From NCBI GenBank assembly GCA_032719365.1, contig CM064861.1, forward strand, positions 74,892,863-74,956,862: a stretch of DNA of 64,000 nucleotides, written 5' to 3'. Each line of letters starts with the position of its first letter. Positions within the stretch are counted from its first letter, which is position 1. A model generated the notes under the pieces. The model was not told the DNA's origin. It saw nothing but the letters and a program-made list of their open reading frames with translations, and did not search any database. Of this stretch, positions 33,530 through 45,657 are shown one piece after another. The position numbers were made by a program, and so were the translations under genes. The DNA is from Prinsepia uniflora. Lineage: Eukaryota > Streptophyta > Magnoliopsida > Rosales > Rosaceae.

Positions 33530-34066
33530 CTTTACTACCTTGTGGTTTACGCCTAATAACAAATTTATGCCTAAATTTTCAAATGTTTCCTTGAACTTTT
33601 CAAATTGTTATACTTTAACCCCTTTGTTAATTTTTTTGTCAAATCTGAAATGAGATTCACAATTTTAAATAATAAAATATTAATTTAAATTTATAAAAAA
33701 TTATTTATTTTTAAAAATAAAAAAAATTACTTTCAGATAATAAAAATTAAATATTTTTACAAATGTACAAAAAATTATAAAAAACTTAATTATTTTTGTA
33801 ATTCTTGTAAATTTTTTAATTTTTCTTATTTTTATTAGATGAAAGTAAATTTGTTGAATTTTTTTTTTCAAAATAAATAATTTTTATAAATTTAAATTAA
33901 TATTTTATTGTTTAAAATTATGGATCTCATTTTAGATTTGACAAAAAATTTAACAAAAGTGTCAAAGTGTAACGATTTAAAGAGTTTAGAGTGAAAATTG
34001 TAACATTTGAAAACTTAGAAATGAATTTTTTATAAGGTAATTATAAGATAGTAAAGTGTAATTTGC
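33530..34066. mobile_element. 537-bp foldback (MITE-like) element
   Basis: The left arm starts GCAAATTATACTTTACTACC and the right arm ends in its near-complement (GTAAAGTGTAATTTGCC). The arms stay complementary for roughly 260 bases each, meeting in a very AT-rich centre. The whole sequence can fold on itself. It has no coding capacity. A target duplication is not clear because the flanks are A/T-rich. It resembles palindromic MITEs found near plant genes. Confidence 0.8.
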
Positions 34067-34934
34067 CATAAAATAAACTACTCCTAAATAATCAATAAAC
34101 CCTAAACGATATAACTTTATAGGCACCATTAGTCCCGCCGACCCCGAGGAATGCCGGCGGCTGCTCCACCGCGTATGTACAATAAACTGACTGCCCCACT
34201 TCAATTTCTTGAGATTTGTTTTGCTCATTTACTTCAATTTTTCTCTTCCATATTCGTCGTCAAATTCGACTCGACACCTAGACTAACATGCTTTATCTTA
34301 ATCCTTTTAGCTACCGAACAATCATGGTTTATCTCTTGCCAATTGTGAATCTAGCATTGAAAGAATTCCCCCGTTTAACCAAAGTTGCTGTAGTTATACT
34401 TCATTTTCATTTCAGTTAATTGATTTTAACATACATATATATATATATCTATCTATTGCAAAATTGGATTAAAATTGCTTCAAGGAAACAAAGAGGCAAC
34501 CAGTGCTTCAAGGAAACATTCATCTATACCATTTACATATTTAGATAAACAAAAATTACTGTCGGTACAGAAACAAACAACGCATTTCGGCATCATGAAG
34601 CTCAGCAGCAAGAAAACATGTTCAATATTACCGCTCTTTGTTTTTACGTAAAAGGTAGTACTTCGATGATTACCCCAACTATTATCTCATTTGGACAGAA
34701 AATAAAAATGTATACAGAAACAACAATTTCTAATGCTACACGAAGAGAAAGTCGGAAGCAGAGGGAGTTACAAATTCCAGCATACAATGATACGCGTTTT
34801 TTAAGAACTATATTTGGATAGGGCTGGCAATTTTCTCCAACAAAATGATCCCCACTGCATTTGCCATCCTTGAGTTTGGAAAATAAAAACAAAACTGGAC
34901 TTGGAACTCGGAACTTGGAAGACTAAATTGTATC
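34067..34934. other. Region downstream of the ECD gene
   Basis: It contains a 65-codon plus-strand frame starting MPAAAPPRMYNKLTAPLQFL (34151-34348), with a GC-rich start and a hydrophobic middle. This may be a first exon, but I do not recognise it. A TA/TC microsatellite lies at about 34431-34455. The distal part is likely the 3' untranslated region of ECD. Confidence 0.35.
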
Positions 34935-37900
34935 TCATTTACCCTTACTATCATCTCGTGGAAGTTGCAAACCCATCAGCCCAAGTAAATTGGAAGCAGG
35001 ACCAGGAAGGCCTTGTTGGCTAGAATATGAATCCAGAAAGCTCTTTACTAAATTCACATCCGCATCCACAGGAGTGAAATCCTCCTCCATGTCTTCTGTG
35101 GTATGCGAGGTTCCCTGCACACACAAATTCAACTCATTTCTCTGAACTTGAAGAACAAAAACGTTGCCAATTAAATCATGCACATTTTGGCACACACCGA
35201 CTACGGTAAAAGACCATATGTATACACTCCCAAGTATAGTAACCCGCTTTAGAAAGTTACATTTAATAATGCTTGCATACCTACAATTTCAAATAAGAAA
35301 GCTCAGCTTTCTATCTCAACTTGCAAAACAAGAGTGACACATACCTCGTCCTTCTTTGGGGCTTGTTCATCAGCACGAACAAAACTTTTCTTCAGGGTAG
35401 TAGCCTTCAACTCATCATTCAAAGCATCAGAATAAGACTCCATGAAAGTATTCTTTTCATCCTCACTTTCTTCTTCAGATTCATCTGTAAACATAATTAT
35501 AAGTCTTCAAATAAAATGAAACTGGGATGATATTTAACGGCTTGCTCTCTTAAGGAGGAACGGTCTTAATGACAACCAATCAAGTTGATGTATACACGTG
35601 ATTTTGCTGACAAGCTAAGAGCATAACTATGTAGTCATTTGGCACACATGCAACATGATAACAAAGATTAAACCTTACAAAAGACAAGAGAAATTATAAA
35701 ATTCGATACTTTGTTTATATCTCACTACAACAAGATTACAAAATCAGAACTCCAGTATTTAAACAAAGGCTTTTTTACTTCGAATGTCCGTTGAATTCGC
35801 CATCCAATCTCAATTTCCCCCTTATGCTAAATTTTGTCTCAGTTACCCTCTTGAATATGACTTCCATCAATTTTGTCACCCAATCCGTTAAATCATTTTT
35901 AACTTCTGTTATATCCGTTAACTTTGTTGATGTGGCAAAATGATATATTACAATATAAGCAATCTGTCAAGAGATTAATATGATAAATATTTGTATTACA
36001 GATTTTCTTAATGGTGAGAAAAAAACATAGACAAATTACAATGATAAAATATAATTGATTTGGTATGGTAGGATCAGAATTGACCTGAGACAATCTGATT
36101 GGCAAAGGTTGGAGAAGATGAGGATTGATAGTTTCTTTGTGATGAGGATTCAGACATACTTTGATATAGAAGGTTTTCTGGAGATTTAACAACAACCATG
36201 AAATAGATCATGTCATTGATGGATATGGTGAAAGCATCTGAATTGACCCAATGTCTTCACCTCATTTTTGTCGTTCACCCACTTTCGAATTATCATCCAA
36301 TTTTCAAAATTGGCTGCAATCTAATCCAACACCTTCACCTCCCCTTTCCTTCATCAACAGTCCTGCTCTTATCATCAAACTCCTCCTCGGCCTTGACACA
36401 CTCGTGGATCAACAAAGTGGCTTCACCACCATCATCCACAATCAGATTGGGCCCACCGCCGAGTCCCCAATATAGGGCGCTCTATACACCACCACTACTA
36501 CTGAAGGGTCTCTCACTTCCAGGAGAAGATGGTGGCATTATCGCATGGGATGACACCAGCGGACCTCGGCGACAAATGCAGTGAGGGTTTCGATAAAGAC
36601 GGCAGAGATGGGTTGAATTGGTAGCGGGCATGGAGAGACATAGAGGTTGAGAAGAGAGGATCTCTAGTGTGGGTTCCAAGCGGTTGAGATGGGCTCCTAG
36701 GATATTGAGAGAGAACTTTGGTTGTTGAGGGTTGAAGAAGGCGATGACAAGGTTGAAGATGATGATGAAGATGAAATCAAATTAATTTTAATTTACCTAT
36801 TTTTTTCTCATCATTAAAAATAATTAATAAAAATATTTATTATATTAATATCTCCGGACATATTCATTATATTTTAATAGATAATTTTGCCACATCAGCA
36901 ATTTTAACAGATATAACAGAAGTTACAAATAATTTAACAGAAATGTGGTAACAGAATTGAAGGAAGTCATCTTAAAGGGGTTAAGTGAGACAAAATTTAA
37001 TATAAGGGGGAAACCGAGATTGGATGGCGAGTTCAAGGGGTATTCGAAGTAAAAAGCCTTTAACGAAATGATAAAAGATGAAGAACATACCGAAATCCAT
37101 GTCGGAAGAGGACCCTTCGTCCAGATCGTCATCACTATCTCCATCATCACCACCTTGGCACTTCATTATTGATTCTACATCTTTAAAGAAACGGTCCGCG
37201 TCGACGTTCACGTCTTTGAGGTCCCTTCGAAAGAAGATTCCAAAGTATAATAAGTTCAACCGCGTGATCATCTTTCAATCAGTTAATAGAGACACCAAAA
37301 GTAGGAAGCCATTTTATACAGCGAGGCAAATGACTGGGAAACTTGATCAGGAAATAACTATTCTCCATATTAGCTAATTCAATCAAAAATTTTGACTTAG
37401 CATTTAGCTCGGCTCCTCAAAGTTAGGTAATTACACCTACAGACTAACCTTTCAAGATCGCAAGTTCACAACAGCAACAAGGCTGACCAAAAACGAGTTG
37501 AGTTCCAAGTGCTCAAAACTCAAACTAACAACTAGTTAGTAAATTTGCAAGCAACTTTAGTCCCACAATCAAATCCTACAACTAGTTATCATACAAAGCA
37601 GCAGGATCCAGACTTTAAGACATTTCTCTACAAACATAAGCTGTGCAAGTCCCTAATTTCTTATGACATACAGGTGATCTATTCTAAAGTTGCTGCATTG
37701 TGATGACAGATTGGAGAATTTTAAAATAATGGAAGTAAAGAAAAATATATGCTTCCATCCATGTTAATGTGCTCCTATTTCTCTGTTTAGGATAAAGATC
37801 GGAGACTAAACTTGTGAACAATGGATAAGTAAACAGTAGTACATTAAACTACAATAGATAAGTAAACTAACCTGTCCACAGGAACCTCAGCTCCCTCGTA

Positions 37901-39601
37901 GCTTGACATTTTCTGGACAAATGCCTGCATGCTTTCTGCTATATCACCAGGATTGAACTCATCAACATTTGAGATGGAAGATGGACCAGCATCATCCTGC
38001 CCTTTTGACTTCTGCCTCTTTTTCTTTTTCGAATTATAAAGTTCCATCTCCTTTTGTCTCTCTAGAAGTTCTGAGTTCAATTCCTCCTCTCCATTGTACA
38101 GCCAAGAATCATCATCAGAAGGTGGAACCTCTTGACACCTAAGAGCATCGGCTGAATAAGGTAAAGCAAGAATCTCATCTATACGTCTCACCGGCGCACT
38201 CATCATCTCACTGCAACAATAGTAACACCTTAGTTGGATCCAATACTAACAGCACAACCAGGATCCAATTTAGTACAGAAAATAAACAAAAAAAAACTTC
38301 TAAGTTTTCAACCAAATTTAAGTCTTCACACCTAATAGAAACAAAAGCATAATGACACCACCATAACAACATAGGTTACTATAACTTAAACTAAACTACC
38401 ACCACAAAAACAATATAACTTCAAATTGATAGAACCACCAGTACCTTGCCCTTGAAAATGAAGCACTGCTGCGATAGTACTCCTCCGCATTTTGCAATAA
38501 CCTCCGGTACTCTTTCGACCCCGGAAGCAACCCTTCAAAGTATCCACTCCTCTCCAAACTCTCCTTAAATGTCTCCCAACTACTCCCTTTCCCTTCCAAT
38601 CCCTCCTTCTTTCTTTGCTGATACATCATTTCCAACCCACAGGCAATCTTCATGCCAAATTCGGCCTCCAAATACACCGCCCCATCCTCACTCCTATTCG
38701 GCATGGGATAACATTTTGGCGCCTGAAACACTTGTTGCACCAGTTGTGCGTACATTGCCCTCGACATCTTTACTGATACACACACCAACTCCTCTTCTCT
38801 CCCCTTGCTCAAAAACTTCTCCATCTTCGCAGCAAACTTCATTGTGTCGATGTCCCGATCATAGAATCCCTCCACTGCCAAAGCAATCAAGCACGGTTCT
38901 TGAGTCAAGACCTGCGCTACGGACGGTGGAACCCTAACCCTAACCCTATGCATATTCTTCCTCGCCTTCTCTGGATACTCCAATATTCGACTTTTCACCG
39001 CAAGCTGAACCGGTTCAGCAGCAATTGACTCCTGTCCGGAATTCATAATGAAATTCAAGGAGTCGATAATGGTTGGGTTTGGTAGGCGAGCTTTGGGGAC
39101 AATATGGAGGTGACCTCGTCGAATAAACACGCGATTGAGACTGTTTTGGGGGTTCAGCCAACGAGGTAGGTGATAGGCGGCTTCAATGAGGAGGAACTCG
39201 CCGTCAGAGTCCCAGACTCTGATTGAGAGGTTAGGGAAGGTATTGGAAATGTGGAAAAGGAGATACACGGTGAACCACTCGTCTTCAAAATTGTCCGCGA
39301 CGCGGAGCTTGCCATGGAGGTGAGGAAGGTGAAGGTCGGGGGAGCAGGCGCATGAGGATTTGGGGAGTGTGGAAATGGAGAGATTGAAGGGTTCGTGCTG
39401 CCATATGTAGTCAGCGGTGACAGAAGTTAGGGACTGGAGGATTTGAAGGTGAAGGGATTGGAGGGAGGTAGTGGAGGTGGTGGTCAAGGAGGTTATAGAG
39501 TCGGGGAAGATGGCGTAGAAAACGGTATCATCTGGGAGCCTGGCGTTTTTCTGGGAAAAAATGGAGAAAGAAGATGGATCCAGGTCTGTTGGTGCTGCCA
39601 T
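34935..39601 (-). CDS. ECD: Ecdysoneless / SGT1-family protein (ECD homolog), 5 exons, 649 residues
   Basis: Exons: 39601-38445, 38210-37872, 37224-37091, 35484-35345, 35114-34935. All four introns are GT-AG, and the joined length is 1950 bp with frames consistent at every junction. The start is taken at [15 protein letters not shown] because family members begin there; another ATG lies in frame 34 codons upstream (39703). Diagnostic segments are [48 protein letters not shown] and [15 protein letters not shown] basic patch ([12 protein letters not shown]) follows, then a strongly acidic C-terminal third. Animal ECD takes part in pre-mRNA splicing (with PRP8) and cell-cycle control. Fungal relatives were found as regulators of glycolytic genes. 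Plant members are little studied; nuclear action is inferred. The length is typical. It appears intact despite transposons close by. Confidence 0.93.
35765..37061. mobile_element. 1.3-kb long-inverted-repeat element in ECD intron 3 (Mutator-like or foldback)
   Basis: Arms of about 185 bp (35765-35950 and 36878-37061) begin AAAGGCTTTTTACTTCG and are near-perfect complements. They share CGCCATCCAATCTC, CCCCCTTAT, AAATTTTGTCTCA, ACTTCTGTTATATC and GATGTGGCAAAAT. The interior is unrelated and has frames (for example 36210-36584) that I do not recognise. A 9-bp target duplication is not evident; the flanks TTTAAACAA and TTTAACGAA are suggestive only. It accounts for most of the 1606-bp intron. The interior could be captured host DNA (Pack-MULE style), but that is unproven. 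Confidence 0.78.
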
Positions 39602-39757
39602 TGTATTTGCTCTCTCGGTCGGTGTTTCTTCTGCAAAACTTTGGAGTTGTAGACAAATCAACGAGGAATCAGTTTTTATTTTTCTCTTATCTTCACGAGC
39701 CAAACCCCAAGCGACTAGGCTCTTCTTATTCCTAAAGCCAAGCGTGTTCTAGATAGT
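39602..39757 (-). promoter_or_regulatory. Short remaining upstream region of the ECD gene
   Basis: Only 156 bp separate the ECD start codon from the poly(A)-like tail of the LINE. The promoter must lie here or within transposon sequence. An in-frame upstream ATG (39703) would add 34 residues rich in Lys and Ser that are unlikely to be conserved. No clear TATA box was seen. Confidence 0.4.
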
Positions 39758-41180
39758 TATTTATTTATTTATTTTTTTCTGAAGAAAAGATTGGATTCGC
39801 ATTGAACTGATCATATTACAATGAAGTGACCTCATTCAAATATGTATAGGATTTCAATTCAACTCAGAAAAAGAGTGTTACGCATTGAAAGAATGTCACA
39901 CATAAAAAAAAAAGTGACACACATAGAAAAAGTGCCACACATCGAAAGAGAGGTTACAATTAGATTGATTCGAAATCTAAGAAATCGGAAAGCCAAGGAA
40001 GAGCTTCCTCTAACCAGATTAGATCAGCAGAAGAGCGTGCTTAGCTAAGTGAAGAACCGGTCTGTTACAGTTGTGAGTTATATATTCACACTAAACATAC
40101 CCAATAGACTCGTAAGGTGCCTGATTCGGAGATCACAATGCCATCAGCTCCACGAGGTTCCGAAGTTTGGTTCATAACATACACATTTACCATTGAGTCG
40201 GCAAAACATTATAAAAACCTGTATTATAGACAAATTGTAAACCGAAATTGATAGCATAAAGCTCTATCAATTGAGGAGAGAAACCACCCACCAACGGCCA
40301 AAATGCGCTAGCCATGAAGCTACCTTCGCGATCATTGATGACTATCCCTACCCGCACCATGTACTTTTACCTTATAAATATGTTGAGGGGGAGGGATCCA
40401 TTGCGGTGCTAATACGACACTTGGCATAGTAGCTTCAATCTCATGATGTACTTTCTTGTTTTCATCAGTCATTGACATCACCAATGGAATCTACTCTTCT
40501 ACATTTCTATTTGAATCTTGGAATAATTGATTGTTCCGGTTGACTCCATAATCCCCAACAGAAATATTGACAGAGTCTTAGTTCCTCAGTAAATAGAATT
40601 GCCACTCAATAACACCATAAATCTTTTAAAGAGCCATAGGTCTAATTCACCCATACTCTTCTCAAAACAGATTTCTTCCCAACATTCTTAGCACTTATGC
40701 AATCTGATAGAACATGAGAGACAAACTCAATACCATTTTGGCAGCGATCACGAATGGGACACTCACAAGTACGTCATCGAGTAAATTGAGATTTACAAGG
40801 TAACAATTCATGCACGCAACACCACAAGAAAATTTTAATTTTTTGGAGCAACTTTCAACATCCAAAATTTAACCCACATATTAGACATACCCAAGGTAGA
40901 CACCAGCGTATCCATTTTCACGGTCACGGATACTTGAAGCTAGCCAATATCTAGTCTTAACATTGTATGTACCACTTTTTTCAAAATGCCACAAGATCGT
41001 ATCCACCAAGAGCCCACGAGTGAGCAATGGGATACTGAGAATTACGTCGGCCTAATGGGGCCAAAAAGCATGGTTTACCAACTGGTGGTTCCAAGTGCTT
41101 GTATCCGTAATCAATTCACAAACATGACTATCTACCGATAAAATTTATGGTGAACAAATTTTGAAATTATGCGGCCTTGG
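39758..41180 (-). mobile_element. 3' part of a LINE (L1-type non-LTR retrotransposon)
   Basis: Read on the minus strand after the L1 insertion, the sequence continues RPHNFKI, then IPLLTRGLLVDTILWHFEKS, a zinc-knuckle-like region of the RT tail (about 40830-40640) and an RNase H-like piece (VGIVINDREGSFMA, near 40350). It ends in an A-rich tail at 39778-39758. Several stops and frameshifts show that it is dead. It is the continuation of the RT piece at 62651-64000. Confidence 0.75.
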
Positions 41181-42412
41181 TGTAACGATCCGTCCCGAAT
41201 ATTGGGATTAAATATTAATTAATTATGGATTTAGAATGATTAATCAGAAATTAATCAAGAGAAATCGGACGGACAGTGTAAAATGACCATTTCGCCCCTA
41301 GGCTTGGGCAAAATATTGACTTTTGATTCGGGGAGTCAAACGTACGAGGATCGATGACCGTTACATAGATCGGGACGTCACGAGTTCGTAGACAAGCGGC
41401 ACGTCGAAATCGGACGTCGGACGGAGAAGTTACGGGTCTAAAACGAAAATGATACTATTCACGTAAATCGACAAATGGACACGTGTACTGTTTTTATTGG
41501 GGGAAAATATCTGGATTGGACCCACCAGATGAGTGACAAGTGTCACCCATCTGATTGGCCCAAACCCCAATACTTTGGGTCAGTATCTTCATCTCTTAGT
41601 GCTGTGTTTTCATTCCCTTAACCCGTGCAACCCATAAACCGTGAACAACCAAACCTAATCCTACATGAACACCCTCCAATCTTCACCTTTTGCTTGTGAA
41701 CCGTGAATGGAAGTTGGAGAGGAAGTCGAGGTGATCACGGTGGTGTCCACGACGGAGGTCGCGACGACGAGGTAAGGAAATCGAACCCGTAAACGGGTTT
41801 GAGTTCAAAAATGGAGTTTTTTTTTGGGCGAGTATTAATCGTTTCTATTGATTGGATGAGGTACCTGAGAGTGAGATGAGCTCAGGGAGCTTGGAATCGA
41901 GGTGAACAGTGGCCGGAGCTGGGAGAAGTCGACGGAGGAAGTTTGGTCGGTACTGTTCCTCTTCGAACAGGTGTGATCTCAACCTGGTTTTATGTTTTTG
42001 AACCCGTAGATCAGTAGCGGAGGTTTAGACGAAGGTTTAGGGATCAATAGGATCGAAAATGGTTGAGGAATGGCTGAAAACTGGTCTCGTCGGTCCAGTT
42101 GAACCGAGAACCAATTAACTGATTCAGACCGGGTTCGCTGGAGGTAGACGATGAACAGTGTCCCAGCGCGTGGGTTTCACGTGCAGGGATTATGGGACGC
42201 GCGTGAGGGCGCGTTGGACTTATTTTCGAGGCACGGTCAACATATGAAATCATCCTTTCGATGTAAAGAACATTTAGAGACTAGTTTCGTGTCAATTGGA
42301 CACCGTTTCGGGTTAGTTTTGGGTGTCCGAAGGTTTAAAGTCTATGAAAAATACGTTTAAAAATCCCGAAAAATTACGGGGCTTTAATGAGAGGTTAATG
42401 AAGTGATTAGTA
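41181..42412 (+). repeat. L1 5' LTR, left part
   Basis: Starts TGTAACGATCCGTCCCG and aligns along its length with 60025-61255 of the 3' LTR. It holds a donor-like GACGAG^GTAAGG with the predicted intron starting at 41772. It is cut by L2, whose left target copy is TAGTA (42408-42412). Confidence 0.92.
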
Positions 42413-42830
42413 TGTAACGACCCGTTCCGAATTCCTGGATTAGATTAGTGACTAATCAAGGATTGGTGAGGTTAATTAGTGATTAGTTGGGCGAAATTGG
42501 AAGGACGATGTAAAATGACCATTTTGCCCCTAGTCATGGGCAAAATGTTAACTTTTGACCCGAGAGGTCCGATGGCCGAGGACCGTTACGTAGATCAGGT
42601 CGATACGAATTCATAGACAAGTGATACGCCGCAATCGGCTGTCGAATGGAAAAGTTATGGTTCACGGAAATCGATTGCACTATGCACGTATTACGAGGCA
42701 AGGATGGTGTGGCAATATCTGATTGGGCAGATATTTAGGTGGGACCCATGGATGAGTGACAAGTGTCACTCATCCCATTGGCCCATAACCCCATTTTGTG
42801 GATCTAAATGATGATTGGTCCACTTGGATT

Positions 42831-42846
42831 ATTATATATATATTTT
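42831..42846 (+). promoter_or_regulatory. TATA-like element of the L2 5' LTR
   Basis: TTATTATATATATATTTTC is followed by a long pyrimidine-rich leader. The matching site in the 3' LTR is TACTATATATATTTTCC near 52470. This is the likely U3/R boundary. Transcription was not tested. Confidence 0.45.
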
Positions 42847-44080
42847 CCTACCCACTTCTCATCTCCACCCTTCTTCTCATCTAATCTCTCATCTCTGTCA
42901 TCCATTCCCCTTCTCTGTTACCATCATCAGCCTCACCATATCTTCTTTTTCAAACAACCCGAACACCCCATTCTTCATGCTCCCTAAGCAAAACACACGA
43001 CACACCACCACACCACCACACTTACATCCATACGTTCGTGTGAGGATTAATGAGAGACTAAGAGTGACGAGGACGGCGGCCCACGGCGGTCCACAGCGGG
43101 GGTGAGTCAAACAGAACCCGAGAACCCAGTTTTATTTTGAAAATTGAAAGTTGAGTTTTGATTGATGTTTAGAGTCCCTTTCGATTCTATTGAGACCTAG
43201 GGACCCAGACGACACGATGAGGATCGATTTTGATGGAAATGGAAGCCTGGAATGACTGAAAACCGAGCTTGAAGATCAAGCATACGGTTTGATCATGGAA
43301 GGTATGGATTCATTTGGTTTTCTTGTGTTTTGAGGACGTAGATGGATAGGGTTTAATGCTAGGAACCTATAGGAATAAAAATGGACAAGATTGGATTGAA
43401 AATAAGGGAGATTGGACACTGACCACGCTGGTCCAGACCGGTCCGGTCCGGTTCGAACCAGGCAAACCGGGTTTGCTGGAGGTTGTTGGTGACACTGTAG
43501 CAGGCGCGTGGCTTTCACGCGCAGCCCCTTTGGTCGGCACGTGAGGGCGCGTGGAGGCTAGTTTTGGGAAGTGTTCGACATGTCTTTTAATCCATTTGAT
43601 GTAATGAACATTTTGGGACTGGTTTCGTGTCGATTGGACACCGTTTCGATATTGTTCGGGACATCCGAAGGTTTAGGATTGAGATTAAAAATAATTAAAA
43701 ATTCAAAAAAAATATGGGGCTTCAATGAGAGGTTAATAAGGTAGTTAGTAACCCTCTAGATTGATTTTGACATGTTTGGGAGTCCCGATAATGGTGATTA
43801 GCCCGTGAGGCCTACGACACGCAAATCGATGCGGCAACTTAGGATGGTCTGTGAGTGGACCATGATTTCTAAACTGTGATGCATTCATAAATGTTTTATA
43901 TTGTTTATAGATGTGATTCTATGATGATGATTTTGGATCTTAGCGATTTACCTGATTTCACGCATTTCAATACGATTTACGTGTTTGCACGTAAATCGAG
44001 GTTTTCGATTTTGCACTGATTATTCATGCTTATGGTTTTGGAAATGATTTAATGGAATGGTTTTGGATTTGAAAAGGTAA

Positions 44081-44415
44081 ACTCGGGTTCGAGACCCATT
44101 TTTTTTGGAAACACTTGGATTTTAGTTACGTTTTAGGGCCAGAGGCCTAATTGGTTCTTAAATCGATTTCGAATTTGGAAATATGGAATCGGGCACGAGA
44201 CCCATTTGATTTACAAACTCTCGGACCTGAAGTCTATTTGATTTAATAAGGAATCAGGCCGGAGGGCTAGTTGGTTTACGTACCGGGCTCGAGGCCCAAT
44301 TGGTTTACGCATCGGGCTTGAGGCCCAGTTGACTCACGTATCGGGCACGAGGCTCCTTTGGTTTACGAAATCGAGCATGAGGCCCATTTATGGTTTACTA
44401 TGGTGATTTCGGGTC
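44081..44415 (+). repeat. Hairpin array in the L2 5' LTR
   Basis: About ten units, roughly 28-30 bp apart, share the frame tttacg-atC + stem-loop + atttggtt. Examples are GGGTTCGAGACCC (44083), GGACCTGAAGTCT (44223), GGGCTCGAGGCCC (near 44284), GGGCTTGAGGCCC (near 44312) and GGGTCAGGGACCC (near 44410). Confidence 0.8.
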
Positions 44416-45173
44416 AGGGACCCAAAAATGGATTTATTGTTTATAACGGTTTATGGGGACTGGGCATGAACCCTTGAAAGGTTTTAAGAATGATTTCAAA
44501 TGATTTTTCGTATGCCATCCTTTATATATGGATTGTCTCCTCCAGGGAGGGTCGTTGGCCTGGGTGGACCCCGGAGTAGTCACGGAGCACTAACTGAGTG
44601 GAGTCGACCCCGTTGGGTTCCTTACTCTCAGAAAGGCTATGGATTATAACCCCCAAGAAGGGTCATTGATCTACGAACATTGACCTAGGTGGACCCTGCG
44701 GAGACTTGGGATTTGAGACCCTGGGTATCACGTGTGTAGCTTTAGATACCGTGATAGGATTGGTTATATGATATTTATGATAAACATGATTTCTTGGTTT
44801 TGCGAAATTGACAAGACCGCCCCCGAAAAGGGCATTATTAGCCGTGCATGATCCTGCTCCCGTCTGGCAAGACGACTGAAATCCCCAAGGTACCCTCAGT
44901 ACGTGCCAGACCAGGGATAGCCACACGTGCTTACTCATGCCTCCGCCCCTCGAACAGTCTCGAGCAACGCGCCACGACCTGGAGGGTCAATAAAAACCAA
45001 AAGGTGTGAGTGGACAAAAAGAAATCAGTTTTATAAAACAGTTACGGGAAGACGTTTTTACCCTCCAAGTAAAAACCAATGCATGCATACAAAAAATCAT
45101 TTCGCAATCTGTTACATTCCCAACATAAGAAATCCGTATATGAAAAGCAAAGCATTTTCCTTTTCTTAACCAT

Positions 45174-45657
45174 CGGGCTTAGCCCGCAATCATAAACGTC
45201 GGGCCTCAGCCCAACACCGTGAATCAAATCCAAATACACAACATAATCCAAATCCATCAACCATATGAACCGGGCCACTGCCCAACACATCCGAACATCA
45301 GAAATTAACAATGAATCACAAGTCAAACAATTTGCTGGATATCAAGTGCGCCCGAGTCTTTAAACTCAAAACCATGCGCATATTCAGGCCTTCCCGGGAT
45401 ATCAACGAGTCTTTAAACTCAAAACATAATCAATAGGCCTCGGGGGCATCACAATAACCGAGTCTTTAAACTCATTAAGGGCCATCCCCCATCATCAACT
45501 AACCGAGTCTTTAAACTCAAAACGTGCTCCAGCAATAGCACCGGGTCTTTAAACCCAAAATAGTTTTCAGCGGGTCTTTAAACCCAAAACATTTTTCAAT
45601 TACAACAATGCGGGATCCATCCCGAAATCACATTTTTCACAACAGGACCCATGGTCC
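45174..45657 (-). repeat. Hairpin array in solo LTR L3
   Basis: Units include CGGGCTTAGCCCG (45174), GGGCCTCAGCCC (45201), several GAGTCTTTAAACTC, GGGTCTTTAAACCC (two), GGGATCCATCCC and GGACCCATGGTCC (45645). Compared with the tandem complex, loops and unit number change while stems persist. Confidence 0.82.

Larger units (their letters stand above)
42413..44808 (+). repeat. L2 5' LTR, left part
   Basis: It begins TGTAACGACCCGTTCC. It holds a TATA-rich segment (42831-42846), a C/T-rich leader, a donor-like GGGG^GTGAGT (43102), GTGAGTGGAC (43851-43860) and the hairpin array (44081-44415). It is interrupted by solo LTR L3 after GAAAT (44804-44808). Confidence 0.92.

Noticed and set aside
36210..36584. 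124-codon frame inside the inverted-repeat element of ECD intron 3
   Set aside because: No recognisable protein, no splice or start context, and low-complexity Ser/Pro/Leu content. It is kept only as possible captured DNA.
38932..38949. Three CCCTAA units suggesting an interstitial telomere repeat
   Set aside because: They lie in ECD exon 1 and encode the conserved-looking Arg-Val alternation (HRVRVRVPP). Three units are too few for a telomeric relic.
42815..43105. A 96-codon frame in the L2 5' LTR with a 101-codon counterpart in the 3' LTR (52435-52740)
   Set aside because: Similarity follows from LTR duplication. Composition is low-complexity (Ser, Pro, His, Thr), and the frame lies over a leader and donor site. 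There is no independent sign of coding.
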